A stretch of DNA of 9,461 nt from Microbacterium sp. GTDB taxonomy: Bacteria > Actinomycetota > Actinomycetes > Actinomycetales > Microbacteriaceae. The position numbers and the translations under genes are program-made. Below, piece after piece: positions 1-7,261 of the stretch (positions are counted from its first letter, which is position 1; every line of letters begins with the position of its first letter). The notes under the pieces were generated by a model. The model did not search any database and was not told the DNA's origin. It worked only from the letters and a program-made list of their open reading frames with translations. The stretch is taken from positions 1 to 9,461 of the forward strand of contig QFPD01000052.1 of assembly GCA_003248845.1 (NCBI GenBank), written 5' to 3'.

Positions 1-633
1 TCGTCCGCACGCACCGCTTCCACACCGCTCGTGCTGCCGCCCGGACCGTTCCGGCTCGGCGCGATCGAGGGCGCAACGCCCGGAAAATGGATCGACGTCT
101 GGAAGAGCCGCTACGGGCAGATCCCCCTCGAGCTCGTTCCGCTCGGGATCGGCGATCAGCGCGGAGCGGTGGCCTCGGCATCCGTCGACGCCGCGCTCGT
201 GCGGCTGCCGATCGACCGCACGGGACTGCACATGATCACCCTCTACGACGAGGTGCCGGTCGTCGTGTGCAGCGCCGGCTCGCACCTCACGGCCGCCGAG
301 GAGTTGACCCTCGCCGATCTCGCCGGCGAAGTCGTGATCACGCCCACTCACGCGCCGATCGCGGTCACCGTCCCCGGCGCCGAGCCGCCGCGGTTCGCGG
401 CACCCTCGACCGTCGAAGAGGCCATCGCGACGGCGGCGACGGGGGTGGGCGTCGTCATCGTGCCGATGTCGCTCGCCCGCCTGCACCACCGGAAGGATGC
501 CGCGCACCGCCCGCTCACCGACGGACCGCACTCGACCGTCGCCCTCGTGTGGCGCGACGACGGCCCGACCCCGCCCCTCGTGGACGCCTTCATCGGGATC
601 GTTCGCGGGCGCACCGCGAACTCGTCGCGCTGA
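1..633 (+). CDS. LysR-type substrate-binding domain protein, 5' end outside the window
   Basis: The frame is open from the first base to the TGA at 631-633, so the start may lie upstream. A GTG at 31 is possible but has no visible ribosome site. The product resembles the effector-binding half of LysR regulators: a first lobe from about the PFRLGAIEGATPGKW segment, a central crossing region, and a late segment (ATGVGVVIVPMSLARL) typical of the second lobe where ligand and dimer contacts form. No helix-turn-helix is visible. The residues before the domain (SSARTASTPL) look like a Ser/Thr/Pro-rich linker. From memory, actinobacteria carry short stand-alone proteins of this kind without a DNA-binding domain, often beside a small DUF5997 gene; which applies here depends on sequence left of the window. 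The next gene starts 50 bp downstream on the same strand but has its own promoter. The ligand is unknown. Confidence 0.8.
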   Translation, partial: SSARTASTPLVLPPGPFRLGAIEGATPGKWIDVWKSRYGQIPLELVPLGIGDQRGAVASASVDAALVRLPIDRTGLHMITLYDEVPVVVCSAGSHLTAAEELTLADLAGEVVITPTHAPIAVTVPGAEPPRFAAPSTVEEAIATAATGVGVVIVPMSLARLHHRKDAAHRPLTDGPHSTVALVWRDDGPTPPLVDAFIGIVRGRTANSSR

Positions 634-653
634 AGAGATCCGTCGCGCTGAAG
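623..653 (+). repeat. Perfect 13-bp direct repeat spanning a stop codon and the next promoter
   Basis: The word CGTCGCGCTGAAG occurs at 623-635 and again at 641-653, an 18-bp period. The first copy contains the stop codon of the LysR-type gene. The second copy supplies CTGAAG, which sits where a -35 box would be for the following gene. It looks like a small local duplication. Confidence 0.75.
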
Positions 654-677
654 GAACTTCGCGCGGAAGCCTAGACT
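648..677 (+). promoter_or_regulatory. Probable leaderless promoter of the glutamine amidotransferase-like gene
   Basis: TAGACT at 672-677 fits the actinobacterial -10 consensus TAnnnT. CTGAAG at 648-653, 18 bp upstream, is an acceptable -35. The -10 ends only 6 bases before the ATG at 684, so transcription would begin at or next to the start codon. No ribosome site lies within a usable distance (GGAAG at 665-669 is too far), which agrees with a leaderless transcript. The call rests on motif and spacing only. Confidence 0.6.
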
Positions 678-683
678 CGCCCC

Positions 684-1409
684 ATGACATCGCTCGTGTA
701 TCTCTGCGCACGCCCGCAGGAGGGCGCCGCGGCCGCCGAGTACGAGTCGTTCCGCACGGCGATGCGCCTCGGCGAGGACGAGCTGGAGCGCTGGGACCTC
801 GTGCGCGAAACCCTCCCGTCGGACTTCACCGCGCGCTGGCGCGGTGCCGTCGTCGGCGGCAGCCCCTTCAACGTCACCGACCCCGAAGACACCAAGACCG
901 ACGCGCAGCGTGGGCTCGAAGCCTCCCTCGCCCGCCTCGCCGACGCAGCGGCGTCCGGCCGCATCGCCGCGCTCTTCACCTGCTACGGCATCGGTGTCGC
1001 GACGCGCACGCTCGGCGGCGAGGTGACACGCGCCTACCCCGAAGACACCGGTCCGACGCCCGTCGCACTGACGGACGACGGCCGCGCCGACCCGCTGTTC
1101 GGCGCGCTCGCGCACCGGTTCACCGCCCTCACCGCCCACAAGGAGGGCACCGCGACCCTGCCCCCGGGCGCGGTGCTGCTCGCTGAGAACGAGGGATGCC
1201 CCGTGCAGGCGTACCGCGTCGGCGATCGGCTCTACGCGACGCAGTTCCACCCCGAGCCCACGGGCCGCGCGTTCACGGAGCGCATGGCCGTCTACCGCGA
1301 CGACGGCTACTTCGCGGCTCCCGACTACGACCGCATCGCCGCCCGCGTACTCGCCGCGTCGCTGTCGGAACCCCCGCGCATCCTGCGCGCCTTCGCCTCC
1401 GCGTTCTGA
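684..1409 (+). CDS. Class-I glutamine amidotransferase-like protein (GATase1 fold)
   Basis: This 241-residue single-domain protein has the class-I amidotransferase layout. A GGSP turn at residues 58-61 is in the oxyanion-strand region. The nucleophile elbow FTCYGIG places the catalytic cysteine at Cys100. The motif QFHPE gives His189 and Glu191, completing a Cys-His-Glu triad. The family hydrolyses glutamine and passes ammonia to a synthetase, or acts as a gamma-glutamyl hydrolase or transferase. There is no fused synthetase domain and none nearby, so the acceptor is unknown; it resembles the free-standing 'GMP synthase-like' amidotransferases. The C-terminal 40 residues extend past the triad. 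The ATG is set by the leaderless promoter just upstream. The gene ends 16 bp from the convergent treZ, with no hairpin between them. Confidence 0.85.
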   Translation: MTSLVYLCARPQEGAAAAEYESFRTAMRLGEDELERWDLVRETLPSDFTARWRGAVVGGSPFNVTDPEDTKTDAQRGLEASLARLADAAASGRIAALFTCYGIGVATRTLGGEVTRAYPEDTGPTPVALTDDGRADPLFGALAHRFTALTAHKEGTATLPPGAVLLAENEGCPVQAYRVGDRLYATQFHPEPTGRAFTERMAVYRDDGYFAAPDYDRIAARVLAASLSEPPRILRAFASAF

Positions 1410-1425
1410 CCCGCGGCGTCGGGGT

Positions 1426-3156
1426 CTATGCCGGAGGACCGACGACCGCCGCCGCGTCCGGCGGAAGGACGAGTCCGCCGGGCCCCGCGACCTCCACGGT
1501 CGCAAGCCATACCGTGTCGCCGGACGCGATGTCGATGCGCCACGGCTCGGCGGAGAGGTTGATCCAGACCGTCGCCGCGCCTCGGTGCAGGAGCCACCGT
1601 CCCGGTCCCGCCGACTCGGCGGCGTGTCCCGCACGGTGCGAGTCGGTGAGCTCGGCGCGTTCCCGCCGCAGCCGCGCGAGCGACCGGTACAGCGCGAGCA
1701 GTCGCGCGTGATCGCCTTCCGCCGCTTCTGCCCAGTCCAGCGTGGAGCGCTGGAAGGTCGCGGGGTCGTTCGGGTCGGGGACGACCGACTCGTCCCATCC
1801 CATCGCGGCGAACTCGGCCTTGCGTCCCGACCGTACCGCCTCGGCGAGCTCGGGTTCGGGGTGCGACGTGAAGAACTGCCACGGCGTCGAGGCACCCCAC
1901 TCCTCCCCCATGAAGAGCATGGGCGTGCCCGGCGCGGTCATCGTGAGGACGGCGGCGACAGCGAGCCGGTCGTACGACAGCGACTGGCTGAGCCGGTCGC
2001 CCGCGGCGCGGTTGCCGATCTGGTCATGGTCCTGCGCGAACTCGACGAACCGCCACGACGGCACGGCCTCCGGCACGGGCCTTCCCCAGTTCTCGCCGCG
2101 GAACGAGGAGTAAGTGCCGTCGTGGAAGAACCCACCCGCCCACGTCTTCGGCAGCGCCTCGGGGGCGGCGAAGTCGGCGTAGTAGCCCGACGTCTCGCCC
2201 GTGAGGGCGACGTGTGCGGCGTGATGCCAGTCGTCGACCCATTGCGCGTGGATGCCGTAGCCGCCGGCATCGCGCGCCGTGATCATGATCGGATCGTTCA
2301 GGTCGCTCTCGGCGATGAGGGTGAGGGGCCGGCCGAGTTCGGCGGAGAGCGCGTCGACCGCCGTGGAGAGCTCGGCGAGGATGTGCTGGGGCTGATCGCC
2401 TGATTCGTGGAGGGCGTGGACGGCGTCGAGGCGCAGCCCGTCGACGTGGTTGTCGCGCAGCCACATGAGCGCGTTCCCCGTGATGTAGTCGCGGACGGCG
2501 CGTTCGTCGAGGTTGACGCTGTCGCCCCACGTGTTGGCGTGCCCCTCGCGCAGATAGGGTCCGAACTCGGGCAGGTAGTTCCCCGACGGCCCGAGGTGGT
2601 TGTAGACGACGTCCTGGATGACGGCGAGCCCGGCGGCGTGCGCGGCATCCACGAAGCGGCGGTACGCCTCCGGCCCGCCGTAGTCTTCCTGCACGGTGTA
2701 CCAGAGCACGCCGTCGTAACCCCAGTTGTGGGTGCCGTTGAAGCCGTTCACAGGGAGCAGCTCGACGTGCGTGACCCCGAGACCGGCGAGGTACGCGAGC
2801 TTCGCGGCCGCCGCGTCGAGTGTGCCCTCGGGCGTGAACGTGCCGATGTGCAGCTCGTAGACCAGGCCTCCCTCGAGAGGGCGCCCCGGCCACGAGGCGT
2901 CGGTCCAGGGGAAGGATGCCGCGTCATCCCACGCCGAGAGGTCGTGCACGCCGCGCGGCTGCCGCCGCGAGCGGGGATCGGGCCGTGCGGGTGCGTCGGC
3001 GCTGTCGCCGAGGACGAACCCGTATTCGGCGCCCGGCGCCAGCGCGACGTCGACACGCCACCACCCGGCCTCCGCGCGGGTGAGATCGATGTCGGTCTCA
3101 CCCGGACGTCGCAGTCGGACCCGCGACGCACGGGGCGCCCACACCTCGATGCTCAC
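1426..3156 (-). CDS. treZ: Malto-oligosyltrehalose trehalohydrolase (TreZ)
   Basis: TreZ releases trehalose from the reducing end of maltooligosyl-trehalose made by TreY; it is a cytoplasmic glycoside hydrolase of family GH13. The 576 residues have normal length. They comprise an N-terminal beta-sandwich opening with [14 protein letters not shown] (about 1-90), a (beta/alpha)8 barrel (about 95-480) and a C-terminal beta domain. GH13 conserved regions are visible: DVVYNH at 182-187, GLRLDAVHA at 240-248 with nucleophile Asp244, IAESD with acid/base Glu283, and [10 protein letters not shown] with transition-state stabiliser Asp378. NWGYDGV (144-150) is typical of TreZ rather than of branching enzyme. 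Region IV has Asp376 before the invariant His-Asp, where I recall Asn or Thr. The GTG start is the first usable one and gives the expected N-terminus. GGAAGG lies 12 bases upstream, a long spacing, and GGTGGA abuts the start. No treX or treY is in the window. The gene lies 105 bp downstream of the serine hydrolase and may be read through from it. Confidence 0.95.
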   Translation of the reverse strand: MSIEVWAPRASRVRLRRPGETDIDLTRAEAGWWRVDVALAPGAEYGFVLGDSADAPARPDPRSRRQPRGVHDLSAWDDAASFPWTDASWPGRPLEGGLVYELHIGTFTPEGTLDAAAAKLAYLAGLGVTHVELLPVNGFNGTHNWGYDGVLWYTVQEDYGGPEAYRRFVDAAHAAGLAVIQDVVYNHLGPSGNYLPEFGPYLREGHANTWGDSVNLDERAVRDYITGNALMWLRDNHVDGLRLDAVHALHESGDQPQHILAELSTAVDALSAELGRPLTLIAESDLNDPIMITARDAGGYGIHAQWVDDWHHAAHVALTGETSGYYADFAAPEALPKTWAGGFFHDGTYSSFRGENWGRPVPEAVPSWRFVEFAQDHDQIGNRAAGDRLSQSLSYDRLAVAAVLTMTAPGTPMLFMGEEWGASTPWQFFTSHPEPELAEAVRSGRKAEFAAMGWDESVVPDPNDPATFQRSTLDWAEAAEGDHARLLALYRSLARLRRERAELTDSHRAGHAAESAGPGRWLLHRGAATVWINLSAEPWRIDIASGDTVWLATVEVAGPGGLVLPPDAAAVVGPPA

Positions 3157-3261
3157 TCCACCATCATGCCTTCCGCCGATGTCCGTCGACGAGCGCGACC
3201 CGCGACAGCTCGACGCTCGCCCACAGCGCCTCCGAGGTGCGGGCGGCGACGACGCGCCGGA

Positions 3262-4548
3262 TCACCGCTGCGGCGCGAAGGGGGTTCCGAGAGCCGCGGC
3301 GATCGACGTGAAGATGCGCGTCGCAGGCGAGCTGCACACGATGCCCGTGGGGTTGTCCGTGAGCGTCGGCGCCTCGCAGTCGCCGGAGGGGATGTCGCTG
3401 TTGGTCATCGTGATGACGGTCACGTCGTGGGCGGTGTCGTAGAACATCGAGGAGTTGTAGCCCGGCAGTTCGCCCGCATGACCGACCCAGCCGTTCTGAC
3501 ATCCCCAGCCGAGACCGTAGCCACCGGCGCCCGCCCCGTTGAACTCGCGGAACGATGTCAGGCGGTCGAGCTGCGCGGCCGCCGGGAGGAGTCCGGCGCC
3601 GGTCGCCTCGGCGCGTCCGAAGGTCAGGAGGTCGGATGCCGAGGAGATGAGCCCGCCGGCCGACCAGGCCCAGGAGGGGTTCCAGTCTGTCGTCTCCTCG
3701 GGGGCGTCGGGGGTGGCGCGGCCGCCCTGCAGCGTGTAGCCGCGCGCGTGTGGGGAGGGGAATGCGGCATCCACGGGGAACACGGAATGGTCCATCCCGA
3801 GAGGCTTCAGAATCCCGTTCGTGAGGGCGTCGCCGTAGGACCGGCCGGTCACCTTCTCGATCACCCGACCGAGGAGCACGGTGTTGGTGTTGGAGTAGTC
3901 GAAGGCTGTGCCGGGGGCGAAGCCCTTCGCGGGCAGCGACGTGCCCACGCGGATCAGCTCGTCGGGCGTCCACTGCGTCAGGGGCTCGTCGAAGAACCGC
4001 GCCTGCCAGGCCTCGTCGAGCGTGTAGCTCGCGATCCCGCTCGTCATGTCGGCGAGCTCGCGCAGCGTGATGGCGTCTCCTCCCTCCACGCCGTCGATGT
4101 ACTCCGAGATGGGGTCGTCGAGGCTGAGCTCTCCTTCGGCGGCGAGCTGGGCGAGGAGCGTCACCGTGAAGGGCTTCGTGATCGAGCCGACCCGCTGGTA
4201 GAGGTCGGTCGTCATCGCCGCGCCCGTGGTCGGATCGGCGATGGCGTAGGCCTGGAGAAAGAGTCCGTCCGGAGACTGCACGGCGACGATCGCGCCCGGT
4301 GCCGCCGCCGCGGCGAAGCCCGCCTGTGCGGCGGCGTCGATCGTTGCGGCGAGCACGGCGGGCATGGCGCTCGTGGGGAGCGCCTCGGTGCGCGCGATCA
4401 CCGTCTCGGGGTCGGCGACGCACGTCGAGACGGGGGCGGCGGATGCCGGGGTGGATGCCGCCGGGTCCGGGCCGGCCTGTGCCGCACACCCCGAGAGGAG
4501 GAGAGCGGTGACGGCCGTGATGAGCGGGAGGGAGCGGCGCGGTCGCAT
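3262..4548 (-). CDS. Lipoprotein serine hydrolase, class-C beta-lactamase / DD-peptidase family
   Basis: The 428-residue product begins with a lipoprotein signal: RPRR, a hydrophobic stretch, then the lipobox LSGC with lipidation at Cys21. It should sit on the outer face of the membrane. The three motifs of the PF00144 serine hydrolases are present: S-I-T-K with nucleophile Ser122 and Lys125, Y-S-N at 218-220, and H-A-G at 357-359 in place of the KTG box. The family includes D-alanyl-D-alanine carboxypeptidases, AmpC-type beta-lactamases and esterases. The HAG box and lipid anchor favour a peptidase or esterase over an AmpC enzyme, but the substrate cannot be read from sequence. The ATG at 4548 was chosen because GAAAGG lies 6 bases upstream; a longer reading from GTG 4599 would put a basic extension before the signal peptide. 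The gene is 108 bp downstream of the tetR-like gene on the same strand. Resistance should not be assumed. Confidence 0.9.
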   Translation of the reverse strand: MRPRRSLPLITAVTALLLSGCAAQAGPDPAASTPASAAPVSTCVADPETVIARTEALPTSAMPAVLAATIDAAAQAGFAAAAAPGAIVAVQSPDGLFLQAYAIADPTTGAAMTTDLYQRVGSITKPFTVTLLAQLAAEGELSLDDPISEYIDGVEGGDAITLRELADMTSGIASYTLDEAWQARFFDEPLTQWTPDELIRVGTSLPAKGFAPGTAFDYSNTNTVLLGRVIEKVTGRSYGDALTNGILKPLGMDHSVFPVDAAFPSPHARGYTLQGGRATPDAPEETTDWNPSWAWSAGGLISSASDLLTFGRAEATGAGLLPAAAQLDRLTSFREFNGAGAGGYGLGWGCQNGWVGHAGELPGYNSSMFYDTAHDVTVITMTNSDIPSGDCEAPTLTDNPTGIVCSSPATRIFTSIAAALGTPFAPQR

Positions 4549-4656
4549 GGCGGACCTTTCACGACGGGTGTTCTGCGTCCTTCGGGTGGACTTTCCCACT
4601 GTGCGGTCGAACGCGCGCGGAGGGGAAGGGACCCAGGCCTATGTCTTCGGGCGCCG

Positions 4657-5328
4657 TCAGCCGCCGATCCTCCGCGCGTCGAGGGCGTCGAGGAGCAGGT
4701 CGATCCCGTAGAGGAACTCCTGCGTCGGGTCGTAGCCGATCGCAAGGAGCTCGGTCGCGGACTCGTTCAGGTACGGGAACTGCTCGGGCGGGAGCTGAGG
4801 GAGGTAAACCTCCTCGGTCATGTCCGCGAGCGCGTCCGCGCTGTCGAACGGCACGTTCGCCTCCTGCATGGCATACCCGTAGACGTGCCCGTTGAGCAGC
4901 CAGTTGGCGTGCGTGGCCATCACGACCGAGAACCCGGCGCGACGAAGGCATGCCGTGACGGCCTCGCGATGCCGCAGGTTCGCCGGCCCGGGCGTGGTCC
5001 GAGACTCCATGAGGCTGATCGCCCACGGGTGGCGCGCGAGGGCCTCGCGGGCAGAGAGGGCTTCCGCCCGCATCGCGACCTTCCAGTCGACGTCGAGCGG
5101 CGGCGGCTCGATCTCGGCGAAGACGACGTCGACCATCGCGTCGAGCAGTTCGTCTTTGTTCGCGATGTAGTGATACAGCGACATCGCGCCCGCTCCGAGT
5201 GCGGTGGCGAGGCGCCGCATGCTGAGGCCCTCGACCCCCGCGTCGTCGGCGATGCGGACGGCCTCGGCGACGACGCGCGCCGCGCTCAGACCTTCCGGCT
5301 CCGCGGCGGGCTCCCGTCCCTGCGTCAT
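4657..5328 (-). CDS. TetR-family transcriptional repressor
   Basis: The 223-residue product has a TetR-type N-terminal DNA-binding domain. Helices around AARVVAEAVRIADDAG are followed by the helix-turn-helix at about 37-56 (MRRLATALGAGAMSLYHYI) and then NKDELLDAMVD. The segment MSLYHYIANKDELL is typical of the subgroup whose C-terminal ligand domain resembles that of TetR itself (TetR_C_1). The remainder is an all-helical ligand and dimerisation domain. The ATG is preceded by GAGGAG with 8 bases of spacing. The gene is divergent from a DUF6326-like membrane-protein gene, and the region between them holds three matching inverted repeats, so it most likely represses itself and that gene. The serine hydrolase downstream might share its transcript. 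The inducer is unknown. Confidence 0.92.
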   Translation of the reverse strand: MTQGREPAAEPEGLSAARVVAEAVRIADDAGVEGLSMRRLATALGAGAMSLYHYIANKDELLDAMVDVVFAEIEPPPLDVDWKVAMRAEALSAREALARHPWAISLMESRTTPGPANLRHREAVTACLRRAGFSVVMATHANWLLNGHVYGYAMQEANVPFDSADALADMTEEVYLPQLPPEQFPYLNESATELLAIGYDPTQEFLYGIDLLLDALDARRIGG

Positions 5329-5365
5329 TCGAGGGTCTCCTCACTCACGGCAGTTCGGGGACTAT

Positions 5366-5413
5366 CGTACGGCGTACGCGCTGTCGTACACTGTACGTCG
5401 TACGCTGTACGAC
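5366..5413. promoter_or_regulatory. Cluster of three CGTAC-N3-GTACG operators between tetR-like and DUF6326-like genes
   Basis: Three inverted repeats share the form CGTAC-N3-GTACG. Box 1 is at 5366-5378 (centre GGC), box 2 at 5385-5397 (centre ACT) and box 3 at 5399-5411 (centre GCT). Box 3 extends to perfect 7-bp arms, GTCGTAC/GTACGAC, at 5397-5413. Centres are 19 and 14 bp apart. Possible -10 boxes overlap the operators: TACACT (5387-5392) or TACGCT (5401-5406) forward, and TACGAT (5369-5364) reverse. No good -35 is visible for any of them. Binding of the TetR protein over these boxes would block both divergent promoters. The repeats are direct observation; the binding partner is inference from position and from the habits of the TetR family. 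Confidence 0.8.
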
Positions 5414-5442
5414 ATGCCCACCATCTCTTCGAAGGAGACCCG

Positions 5443-5931
5443 ATGTCCCTGCACCGCGCCCCTCAGTCGGCCCCACACCCTGCTCCTCAGAGCACGGCCA
5501 CCGCGCGCACGCTCGCCGAACGCACGCCCGTGCCACCGCGGGTGAAGCTCGCTGCTGCGTGGACCAGCTTCATGTTTCTCTACGTCTACGTCGACGTGCT
5601 CAACTTCTACAAGCCCGGGGTCGTCGCCGGCATCCTCGACGGACTCGTCTGGAGGTTCGAGGTCAGCCCTCCACTCCTCACGGGCATGCTCGCCTCGGTG
5701 ATGATCCCGGCGCTGATGATCACGCTCTCCGTGACGCTGCCCGCACGGGCCAACCGTCTCGTCAACATCATCGTGGCACTGCTCTACGTGCCGTATACGG
5801 TGTTCAACGTCGCCGGCACGACGCCGGAGTGGGTGCCCTTCTACGTGCTCTCCATCGGCGTCGAGGTGCTCCTGCTCGCTCTCATCGTGCGTGTCGCCTG
5901 GACGTCGACGCGACGGCCCGACGCCGCCTGA
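5443..5931 (+). CDS. Small four-helix membrane protein, DUF6326-like
   Basis: The 162-residue protein has about four hydrophobic segments, near residues 36-56, 76-99, 105-124 and 131-153. A polar 35-residue N-terminal tail precedes them, containing a near repeat (APQSAPHPAPQS). The first helix region, TSFMFLYVYVDVLNFYKPG, with its aromatic residues and YVDVLNFY signature, resembles the uncharacterised family I know as DUF6326; this family call is from memory. No catalytic motif is apparent and the function is unknown. The ATG at 5443 follows a strong ribosome site, GAAGGAGA (5431-5438). The frame is open for more than 3 kb upstream, but that reading crosses three antisense genes and is not real. 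The gene is the only visible divergent target of the TetR regulator, so it may be induced by a small hydrophobic molecule. It ends 12 bp before a strong terminator. Confidence 0.8.
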   Translation: MSLHRAPQSAPHPAPQSTATARTLAERTPVPPRVKLAAAWTSFMFLYVYVDVLNFYKPGVVAGILDGLVWRFEVSPPLLTGMLASVMIPALMITLSVTLPARANRLVNIIVALLYVPYTVFNVAGTTPEWVPFYVLSIGVEVLLLALIVRVAWTSTRRPDAA

Positions 5932-5943
5932 CCGCTCGAAGAC

Positions 5944-5981
5944 GAGGGGCGGTTCGTCACCCCGGTGACGGCCCGCCCCTC
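5944..5981. terminator. Long bipartite hairpin, likely bidirectional terminator
   Basis: GAGGGGCGG (5944-5952) pairs perfectly with CCGCCCCTC (5973-5981). Inside it, after a 2x2 internal loop, CGTCAC (5955-5960) pairs with GTGACG (5965-5970) around the loop CCCG. It lies between the convergent DUF6326-like and M20 genes, where a shared terminator is expected. There is no T-run on either side, as is common in GC-rich actinobacteria, so intrinsic termination is inferred from stem strength and position. Confidence 0.8.
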
Positions 5982-6001
5982 ACGCCGGACTGCCTCGTGC
6001 G

Positions 6002-7261
6002 TCACTCCTCCCAGCGCGACGGGCCGCCGGATGCCGCGAACTCGGCCGCCGCCGCGGCGCGCAGCTCGGGGTCGGAGACGTAGGCGACCGCCGTCGCGGC
6101 GAGCGCCGCCGCGGCATCCACGAGGGCGTCGATCGCCGGCGGCAGCACCGTCAGGTCGGCGAAGGCCGCGTTGTGGGGGAACACGTCGTCGGGGCCGCCG
6201 AGTCCCAGCGAGGGATGGATCGAGGGGACGAGCCGGCTCACGTTGCCCATGTCGGTCGAAGGTCCGCCCTGCGGCGGCGCCGCGGGTGGCGGGATGTCGT
6301 GCCCGCGTGCGGCGAAAGCCCGCGTCCAGCGACCGGTGAGGGCCGTGTTGGTCTCGAGCGGCAGGTACGGAGGCACCGGGTCGAGGTCGATCTCGGCGCG
6401 CGTGCCCGTCGCGAGCGCCGCGCCCTCGATGGCGGCGACGACTCGATCGGTGAGCTCCCGGAGCGCCCCGACGTCGGCCGAGCGGACGTAGAAGAGGGCC
6501 GACGCCCGCTCGGGCACGATGTTCGGCGCCGCACCGCCGTCGGAGATGATCCCGTGGATGCGATCGGTGGGCAGGATATGTTGACGCAGTTGCGCAACGC
6601 TCTGATAGGCCGTGACGACCCCGTCGAGGGCGTTCCTCCCGAGCCAGGGTGCGCCGGCGGCGTGCGCCGCGCGCCCGTGGAACGTGACCGCGACGCGGCG
6701 TACCCCCGTCGTCCGCTGACCGAGGACCGAGCTTGTGCCCCAGCCGCTCGAGGGATGCACCATGCCGGCGGCATCCACATCGTCGAAGCCGCCCGCCCGG
6801 ATGATGAGCTCTTTGCCGCCGCCGTTCTCCTCCGCGGGCGTGCCGATGAGCGAGAGCCGACCGCCGAGGCGCGCGACGACCGGCGCGGCCGCGAGGAACG
6901 CCCCGACCGCCACCGCGGCGATGATGTTGTGCCCGCACGCGTGCCCGATGCCGGGGAGCGCGTCGTACTCCGCGATGATCGCGAAGTGGGGGGCGGATGC
7001 CGCGGCATCCGCCCCGGCGCGCGCCCGCAGAGCCGTGTCGAGCCCGAAAGCACCGACCTCGGCATCCACGCCGTGCGTCGCGAGCAGGGCCGCGATGCGC
7101 GCGACGGACGCATGCTCTTCGAAGCCGATCTCGGGCTCGTCGTAGAGCTCGCGAGCGAGCCGCGCGAGGTCGGGGCGCAGGCGCTCGACGGCCGCCGCGA
7201 TCTCGTCGTCTGCGGGCGCGGCGTCGGGCAGGGCCTCCGCGTCGGTCACAGCGTCGGTCAC
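6002..7261 (-). CDS. M20-family metal-dependent amidohydrolase / dipeptidase, PM20D2 (ACY1L2) type
   Basis: This cytoplasmic zinc-type peptidase of 419 residues shows EYDALPGIGHACGHN (98-112) with metal ligands expected at His107 and His111 and an adjacent Cys109. It also has TPAEENGGGK with Glu144/Glu145, VHP with His169, FHGRAAHAAGAPW (lid-domain His195 and His200), APNIVPE, and STDMGNVS (335-342). These match the PM20D2/ACY1L2 branch, which cleaves dipeptides or N-acyl amino acids; no signal peptide is seen. It is the last gene of the overlapping operon. Its GTG start overlaps the TGA of the VOC gene as GTGA. It is the only start in the operon without a clear ribosome site, so translation probably depends on coupling. 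GTGACCGACGC is repeated in tandem at the start, giving a second possible GTG at 7249. The gene contains a 26-bp perfect palindrome. The physiological substrate is unknown. Confidence 0.9.
   Translation of the reverse strand: MTDAVTDAEALPDAAPADDEIAAAVERLRPDLARLARELYDEPEIGFEEHASVARIAALLATHGVDAEVGAFGLDTALRARAGADAAASAPHFAIIAEYDALPGIGHACGHNIIAAVAVGAFLAAAPVVARLGGRLSLIGTPAEENGGGKELIIRAGGFDDVDAAGMVHPSSGWGTSSVLGQRTTGVRRVAVTFHGRAAHAAGAPWLGRNALDGVVTAYQSVAQLRQHILPTDRIHGIISDGGAAPNIVPERASALFYVRSADVGALRELTDRVVAAIEGAALATGTRAEIDLDPVPPYLPLETNTALTGRWTRAFAARGHDIPPPAAPPQGGPSTDMGNVSRLVPSIHPSLGLGGPDDVFPHNAAFADLTVLPPAIDALVDAAAALAATAVAYVSDPELRAAAAAEFAASGGPSRWEE
6990..7015. repeat. Perfect 26-bp palindrome inside the M20 gene
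   Basis: Bases 6990-7015 read the same on both strands with no spacer. The centre is the 16-bp word GGATGCCGCGGCATCC (6995-7010), flanked on each side by complementary G/C runs. It encodes residues GADAAASAP in a surface-loop-like stretch before the HFAIIAEYD strand. The 16-bp core recurs at 8780-8795. Confidence 0.85.

Noticed and set aside
1410..1425. Search for a terminator between the convergent amidotransferase-like gene and treZ
   Set aside because: The gap is 16 bp with no inverted repeat; any termination signal must lie within the coding ends.
348..1895. Minus-strand open frame across the LysR-type and amidotransferase genes
   Set aside because: Its product is Arg/Ser/Pro-rich and low-complexity in style, and it overlaps two well-supported plus-strand genes and treZ.
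3190..3219. Possible hairpin (CGAGCG with CGCTCG) between the serine hydrolase and treZ
   Set aside because: It has only a 6-bp stem with an 18-base loop and no T-run, too weak to call a terminator.
4549..4599. Alternative GTG start giving the serine hydrolase 17 extra residues
   Set aside because: It would bury the lipoprotein signal behind a basic extension. The ATG at 4548 has a well-placed GAAAGG.
2407..5931. A plus-strand frame open for about 3.5 kb, ending in the DUF6326-like gene
   Set aside because: It is antisense to treZ, the serine hydrolase and the TetR gene, all of which have clear family motifs. The translation is Arg/Gly/Val-rich without domains. Only the last 162 codons, after a strong ribosome site, are real. 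High GC keeps antisense frames free of stops.
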